Below are positions 60,022 to 64,000 of a stretch of DNA of 64,000 nucleotides, piece after piece. Below the pieces are notes generated by a model. That model was not told the origin of the DNA. It searched no databases and saw only the letters and a program-made list of their open reading frames with translations. This stretch comes from Oleiagrimonas sp. C23AA (GTDB lineage: Bacteria > Pseudomonadota > Gammaproteobacteria > Xanthomonadales > Rhodanobacteraceae). The translations under genes were made by a program, and so were the position numbers. Within the stretch, counting starts at the first letter, position 1, and every line of letters starts with the position of its first letter. The stretch spans positions 17,100-81,099 of the forward strand of contig NZ_JAARLY010000012.1 of assembly GCF_011759385.1 (NCBI RefSeq), in the 5' to 3' direction.

Positions 60022-61256
60022 CCCTGTCGGCGCCCTGGCGCGAAGCCATCGAGGAATTGTGGCGGCGCAAGCTGCGTACCCTGCTGACCTTGCTCGGCCT
60101 GATTTTCGGCGTCGGTGCCATCGTTGCCATGCAGGGCGTGGGTGAGGGCAGCCGGCGCGAGGCCTTGCGCATGGTCGAGCAACTGGGCCTGCACAACCTG
60201 ATCGTGCGCGCCCAGCCCACCTCCAACGCCGATTCACTCAAGGAGCTGCGTACGCACAGTCTGGGCCTGAGCCTGGACGATGCGCGCGCCGCGTTGCATG
60301 TGGTGCCGGGCGCCGAGCGCTTTGCCGCCGAGAAGCGTATTCGTCCGCACAGTGTGTTCTCCGATGATGGCGGTGGCGAAATCGGCGCCAGTGGCGTGAC
60401 GCCGGCCTACTTCGCGCTGTCTTCGTTGCACGTGGCGCAGGGGCGTGGCTTTACCGACGCCGACAGCCGAACGCTGGCGCCGGTGGCGGTGATTGGCCAT
60501 CAGGCGGCGCAGACGCTGTTTCCGCATGGCGATGCCATTGGCCGGCTGGTCAAGGTCGACCAGGTCTGGCTGCATGTGGTTGGGGTGCTGGCCGACCGCG
60601 ATCTGGACAAGAAGAGCTTCCAGGGCGTGGCGCTGCGCTCGGCCAGCAACGAGGTGTTTGTGCCGCTGGCCAGTGCCATGCAGCGCTTTCATTTCGAGCC
60701 CATGGCCAACCCCATCGATCGCTTCCTTCTGCGCATTCGCGATCCGTCGCAGCTGGCCGGTGACGCGCGTGTGCTGCAGCAATTGATCAGCCAGCGCCAT
60801 GGCGGCGCCGACGACACCACGCTGGTGGTGCCGCAGCAGTTGTATCGGCAGAACCAGAAAACCCAGCGCATCTTTTCCATCGTCATGGGCTCGATTGCCG
60901 GTGTCAGCCTGCTGGTCGGCGGCATTGGCATCATGAACATCATGCTGGCCAATGTGCTGGAGCGACGCCGCGAAATCGGCCTGCTGCGTGCCATCGGCGC
61001 GCGCCGCGGCGACATCGTCGCGCGTTTTCTGCGCGAGGCCACGGTGATCTGCGTCAGCGGTGCCGTCATCGGGATTGTGTTCGGCTTGCTGTTGGCCTAC
61101 CTGATTGCTGCCTTTGCCGGCTGGCAGGTGGCCTGGGCGCCGCTGCCGGTGCTGCTGTCGGCGGCGCTGTGCGCGTTGATTGGCCTGGCCTTCTCGGTGT
61201 ATCCGGCGCGCCAGGCCGCCGCGCTGGACCCGATCGAGGCGATTCGCGCCGAGTAG
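60018..61256 (+). CDS. MacB-like ABC transporter permease (FtsX family)
   Basis: The protein is 412 aa. One N-terminal helix (LRTLLTLLGLIFGVGAIVAM), a large periplasmic MacB-PCD domain (about 45-280) and three C-terminal helices (SIVMGSIAGVSLLVGGIGIM, FREA-like loop, ALCALIGLAFSVYPA) follow the MacB plan without the fused ATPase. RRREIGLLRAIGARRGDI is the conserved FtsX coupling motif. It works with the ATPase at 56221-56895. No TolC-type gene is in the window, so a shared outer-membrane channel is assumed. Confidence 0.92.
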   Translation: MTLSAPWREAIEELWRRKLRTLLTLLGLIFGVGAIVAMQGVGEGSRREALRMVEQLGLHNLIVRAQPTSNADSLKELRTHSLGLSLDDARAALHVVPGAERFAAEKRIRPHSVFSDDGGGEIGASGVTPAYFALSSLHVAQGRGFTDADSRTLAPVAVIGHQAAQTLFPHGDAIGRLVKVDQVWLHVVGVLADRDLDKKSFQGVALRSASNEVFVPLASAMQRFHFEPMANPIDRFLLRIRDPSQLAGDARVLQQLISQRHGGADDTTLVVPQQLYRQNQKTQRIFSIVMGSIAGVSLLVGGIGIMNIMLANVLERRREIGLLRAIGARRGDIVARFLREATVICVSGAVIGIVFGLLLAYLIAAFAGWQVAWAPLPVLLSAALCALIGLAFSVYPARQAAALDPIEAIRAE

Positions 61257-61346
61257 GCTGAACAGGGCGACGTTGGTCGCGCTTGGCATGGCGGGCGTGC
61301 GTCCGCATCTCTACGCCATTCGTGCCAATCTCAGGAGATGCCCCGC

Positions 61347-62222
61347 ATGTCAGCCAAGCCAACCGTTGCCGTCATCGGTCTGGGCGCCATGGGCCATGCC
61401 TTTGCCGCCAATCTGCTCAAGAACGGTTTCACCACGCAGGTGTGGAACCGCACCCGTTCGCGCGCCGACGACCTGCATGGCGCGCAGGTCGGCGATAGTC
61501 CCAAGCAGGCTGCCGCCAAGGCCGAAATCGTCATGACCATGGTCACCGATGCCGAGACTACCGAAAAGGTGATCTTTGGCGACGACGGCGTATTGGCAGG
61601 CCTCAAGTCCGGTGGCGTACTGGTGCAGATGGGCACCATCGGTGTGGCGCAGACTGATGCCCTGATCAAGCGCGTGGCCGAGGCGCGTGATGATGTGGCG
61701 TTCATCGATGCCCCGGTATCGGGCACCAAGACGCCGGCCGAGCAGGCCAAGATTCTGGTGCTGGCCAGCGGCGGTGACGAGGCCACCCGCACCCGCGTGC
61801 AGCCGGTGTTCGACGCCATCGCCAAGGGCACCAAGTGGCTGGGCGAGGCCGGCCGCGGCGCGCGCATGAAACTGGTCGTCAACGCCTGGCTGATCACCTT
61901 GATGCAGGCGGTGGCCGAAACCACGCGTCTGGCCGAGACGGTAGGTTTTTCCGGCGACGATTTCTGGGACGCGCTGGAAGGTGGGCCGCTGGCCGCACCC
62001 TACGTGCGTGCCAAGCTGGACAAGATCACCGGCGATGATTTCGAGGCGCAGATGGCCTTGCAGTGGGGCCTCAAGGATGCGCGGCTGGCCTTGCAGGCCG
62101 CCGGTGACACCGCCATGCCAGCGCTGCGTACCGTGGCCGAGCAGTGGAGCGACGCGGTCGATGCCGGCCTTGGCGAAAAGGATATCGCCGCCGTCTATCA
62201 GTATCTGAAAGCCAAGGGCTGA
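61347..62222 (+). CDS. NAD(P)-dependent 3-hydroxyisobutyrate dehydrogenase-family protein
   Basis: The protein is 291 aa. The second ATG is preferred because AGGAG lies directly against the first one (61338), too close to serve it. The Rossmann motif is VIGLGAMGHAFAANL, then the substrate motif FIDAPVSGTKTPAEQ and the catalytic Lys in GRGARMKLVVNAW. It is a beta-hydroxyacid dehydrogenase; members reduce succinic semialdehyde or glyoxylate or oxidise 3-hydroxyisobutyrate. The substrate is not decided. It lies 90 bases after the permease gene. Confidence 0.88.
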   Translation: MSAKPTVAVIGLGAMGHAFAANLLKNGFTTQVWNRTRSRADDLHGAQVGDSPKQAAAKAEIVMTMVTDAETTEKVIFGDDGVLAGLKSGGVLVQMGTIGVAQTDALIKRVAEARDDVAFIDAPVSGTKTPAEQAKILVLASGGDEATRTRVQPVFDAIAKGTKWLGEAGRGARMKLVVNAWLITLMQAVAETTRLAETVGFSGDDFWDALEGGPLAAPYVRAKLDKITGDDFEAQMALQWGLKDARLALQAAGDTAMPALRTVAEQWSDAVDAGLGEKDIAAVYQYLKAKG

Positions 62223-62298
62223 TTGGAATTCGGGTGGGTGACGCAAGCCCCGTCCCTGGTGGCGCCATGATAGCGTAGGCGCCGCCAGCGCTATCGGC

Positions 62299-62304
62299 TA
62301 CAAT
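62299..62304 (+). promoter_or_regulatory. -10 element of the tRNA-Arg gene
   Basis: TACAAT lies 11 bases before the mature 5' end of the tRNA, right for a start about six bases upstream of it. The -35 is not convincing. Confidence 0.4.
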
Positions 62305-62315
62305 GCCCGCCACGC

Positions 62316-62392
62316 GCGCTCGTAGCTCAGCTGGATAGAGTACCGCCCTCCGAAGGCGGGGGTCGTGGGTTCGAATCCCGCCGAGCGCGCCA
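62316..62392 (+). tRNA. tRNA-Arg (anticodon CCG)
   Basis: The gene is 77 bases with encoded CCA. The acceptor stem GCGCTCG/CGAGCGC, a D-loop with AGCTGGATAGAG, the anticodon stem CCGCC/GGCGG with loop CTCCGAA, and the T-arm GTGGGTTCGAATCCCGC all fit. The anticodon CCG reads CGG. Its 3' end is the probable attachment site of the neighbouring integrase. Confidence 0.97.
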
Positions 62393-62400
62393 AATTCCCA

Positions 62401-62488
62401 TCCAATGTTGTCCAGATAAGTCCAGGGTTCACGCTGAAAGCTAGTATGTAAGAGGGTTTCCTGTCCAATCTTGTCCTGAGCCGTCCAG
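62401..62488. repeat. Imperfect 25-bp direct repeats between tRNA and integrase
   Basis: 62401-62425 and 62464-62488 match at 20 of 25 positions (common parts TCCAAT, TTGTCC and GTCCAG), with 38 bases between. Their place beside the tRNA suits integrase arm-type binding sites. Function is inferred. Confidence 0.55.
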
Positions 62489-62505
62489 TTGCATCCAGTC
62501 GAGAA

Positions 62506-62569
62506 GTGAGTAATGTGGTGAGTAAGGGGTAGCCACACCCGTCCATTTACTCACAAGGACGTTACTCAC
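62506..62569. promoter_or_regulatory. Paired GTGAGTAA/TTACTCAC array in front of the integrase gene
   Basis: GTGAGTAA occurs at 62506-62513 and 62518-62525. Its complement TTACTCAC occurs at 62547-62554 and 62562-62569, the last touching the integrase ATG. The inner pair can form a hairpin, and AAGGA (ribosome site) lies between the two right-hand copies. It is a candidate operator (autorepression or excisionase site) or translational switch. Confidence 0.6.
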
Positions 62570-63790
62570 ATGCTTTCGGATGCCAAGGTGCGCGCGATGA
62601 AACCGCGCGAAAAGGTCTACCGCGTTGCCGATTCCAACGGCTTGTGCATCGAGGTGCGACCGACCGGCGCGAAGCTATGGCGTTATCGCTACAGGTACCT
62701 TGGCAAGCCGAGCATGCTGGCCTTGGGGGAGTACCCCCTCAAGTCGCTGGCTGAAGCGCGAACAGAGCGGGACAAGGCTCGCGCATTGGTGAAGGCTGGA
62801 ACCAATCCATCCCATGTGGTCAAGGCCGAGCGTGCCGCTCGGCAGGAAAACGCAGAGATTACCTTTGCGTCCGTCGCTCTTGAGTTCATCGCCAAACGTG
62901 AACGGGAGGGTATGGGAGCGGGCAGCGTGTCACGCGCTCGACGGCTTGTTGAAAAGGATCTCGCCAGTGTGGGAGGCCTACCAGTAGCTGACGTATCCGC
63001 ACCGTTGCTGCTGTCAGCTCTTAGGAAGATGGAGGCGCGTGGCATCGTGTCCTCGGCCCACCGGGCAAGGGGCTTGGCAGGGCAGGTCTTCCGTTACGCC
63101 ATCGCCACGGGACGAGCTGAGCGCAACCCAGCTGCCGATCTGATCGGCGCACTCGAGCACCGGAAAGCCAAGCACTTCGCCAGCATCATCCTTCCGTCAA
63201 AGATTGGGGAACTGCTTCGGGCCATCTACAGCTATCAAGGCTCACCGGTAACTATTGCGGCCCTCAAGCTGGCTCCCTTGGTGTTCGTACGTCCTGGAGA
63301 ATTGCGGCATGCAGAGTGGTCAGAGATCGATCTGAGTAAAGCGGTATGGGATATCCCGGCTGAGAAGATGAAGATGAAGCAGCCGCATGTAGTGCCCTTG
63401 TCCAAACAGGCCGTGTCCATTCTGCGCGAACTTCAACCACTTACTGGGCGCGGGAAATATGTGTTCCCAGGTGTGCGTAGCATTCGACGACCAATGAGCG
63501 AGAACACCATTAATGCTGCCCTGCGCTACATGGGGTTCAATTCAGACACCATGACAGGCCATGGTTTCCGGGCAATGGCCAGAACTGTGCTCGATGAAGA
63601 GCTTGGCTTCCCGGTTGATTACATCGAACACCAGTTGGCTCACGCGGTTCGGGATGTCAACGGTAGGGCCTACAACCGGACGACGCATTTACCTGCGCGT
63701 CGGAAAATGATGCAAGCATGGTCGGAATATCTGGATAACCTACGGCTTGCTAAGGGTGAAGCTCCGCAACGGCTTTCAAGCGTTGGGTAG
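62570..63790 (+). CDS. P4-type tyrosine integrase
   Basis: The protein is 406 aa, the usual length of island integrases with an N-terminal DUF4102 arm-binding domain (LSDAKVRAMKPREKVYRVAD). Catalytic residues are seen: Arg241 (RPGELRHAEW), the Lys loop before HVVPLS, His331 and Arg334 (HGFRAMART), His358 (HQLAH) and the nucleophile Tyr368 (AYNRTTH). It lies in the same orientation just after tRNA-Arg, so the tRNA 3' end is the likely attL. Base composition is lower in GC than the core genes to its left, a sign of transfer. Confidence 0.95.
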   Translation: MLSDAKVRAMKPREKVYRVADSNGLCIEVRPTGAKLWRYRYRYLGKPSMLALGEYPLKSLAEARTERDKARALVKAGTNPSHVVKAERAARQENAEITFASVALEFIAKREREGMGAGSVSRARRLVEKDLASVGGLPVADVSAPLLLSALRKMEARGIVSSAHRARGLAGQVFRYAIATGRAERNPAADLIGALEHRKAKHFASIILPSKIGELLRAIYSYQGSPVTIAALKLAPLVFVRPGELRHAEWSEIDLSKAVWDIPAEKMKMKQPHVVPLSKQAVSILRELQPLTGRGKYVFPGVRSIRRPMSENTINAALRYMGFNSDTMTGHGFRAMARTVLDEELGFPVDYIEHQLAHAVRDVNGRAYNRTTHLPARRKMMQAWSEYLDNLRLAKGEAPQRLSSVG

Positions 63791-63816
63791 AGCCGAGTCC
63801 GCCAACAACCGAATAA

Positions 63817-63842
63817 GGGCTTGTGCGGAATTTTGTGTAAAC
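63817..63842. repeat. Terminal inverted repeat of an IS256-family element
   Basis: The stretch starting GGGCTTGTGCGG and continuing AATTTTGTGTAAAC lies 12 bases outside the transposase stop and resembles IS256-family ends. The other end is beyond the window, so the repeat could not be paired. Confidence 0.6.
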
Positions 63843-63853
63843 GGGGGTTGAGC

Positions 63854-64000
63854 TTACAGCTGAGGCATGCGGTCCTCGAACTGGATCGTAAACCGGTTGA
63901 GCGCGGCCTTCCAATCACGGATCGGCAGCGTCCACTTGCGGCTGATGTTGCGTAGTGCCAGGTACAGCAGCTTCATCAGCGCCTCGTCCGTGGGAAAGGC
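63854..64000 (-). mobile_element. IS256-family transposase, C-terminal end (cut by window)
   Basis: The minus strand reads 48 codons and a TAA stop: FPTDEALMKLLYLALRNI, then RKWTLPIRDWKAALNRF, ending FEDRMPQL. This is the well-known C-terminus of IS256-type DDE transposases (the MKLLYLAL and W...IRDWK pattern). The rest of the gene lies to the right of the window. The element sits 26 bases after the integrase stop, without breaking the integrase. Confidence 0.9.

Overview
The window is a GC-rich (roughly two-thirds G+C by eye) chromosomal segment of a gammaproteobacterium, most likely Xanthomonadales and probably the Rhodanobacteraceae (Rhodanobacter/Dyella/Luteibacter-like). This is inferred from an Oar-like TonB receptor, an EstA-type autotransporter esterase, secreted M61 peptidases, a bioBFHC order and an ilv/leu operon organised as one unit. 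No taxonomic marker gene is present, so the genus is not proven. Nearly all of the window is dense core genome. An integrative island begins at a tRNA-Arg gene near the right edge.

Layout: 1-2.6 kb, 3' part of a TonB receptor and a lipoprotein gene. 2.7-12.9 kb, a mostly minus-strand block: autotransporter esterase, tex, mnmG, a gene-free but structured stretch (9117-9644), a small lipoprotein and pepN. 12.9-16.4 kb, a plus-strand run: aldose epimerase, a PLP dehydratase, tag and a DUF72 gene, ending against a convergent SDR-trehalase pair. 19.0-24.2 kb, an acyltransferase and the bioBFHC operon with a BirA-box-like operator. 24.4-28.1 kb, a small membrane protein, comF, an Aer-like chemoreceptor and ubiA.

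The centre (28.1-44.7 kb) holds two adjacent amino-acid operons on the minus strand. The upstream one is thrL-hom-thrB-thrC (threonine). The downstream one is a ten-gene unit, leuA-ilvE-leuC-leuD-leuB-ilvD-ilvC-ilvG-ilvM-ilvA, covering Leu, Val and Ile synthesis. Each is preceded by a short leader peptide with exactly 12 control codons (Thr/Ile in one; Leu/Val/Ile/Thr in the other). In the leu/ilv leader the antiterminator and terminator arms can be read directly. The two leaders share a promoter plan: a GGACGTCC palindrome, then TTGACA, then TAGNNT, then seven bases to the leader ATG. Both leader mRNAs may therefore be close to leaderless.

Further right: a phosphodiesterase pair (glpQ-like, cpdB), an amino-acid permease, three tandem secreted M61 glycyl-aminopeptidase paralogues, and a four-gene MacB-like ABC export operon with one tandem-duplicated adaptor plus a second lipoprotein adaptor. 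A 3-hydroxyisobutyrate-dehydrogenase-like gene follows. Then come tRNA-Arg(CCG), a P4-type integrase with repeat arrays in front of it, and the 3' end of an IS256-family transposase cut by the window edge. I recognised no transcription-factor gene, CRISPR array, rRNA or origin.
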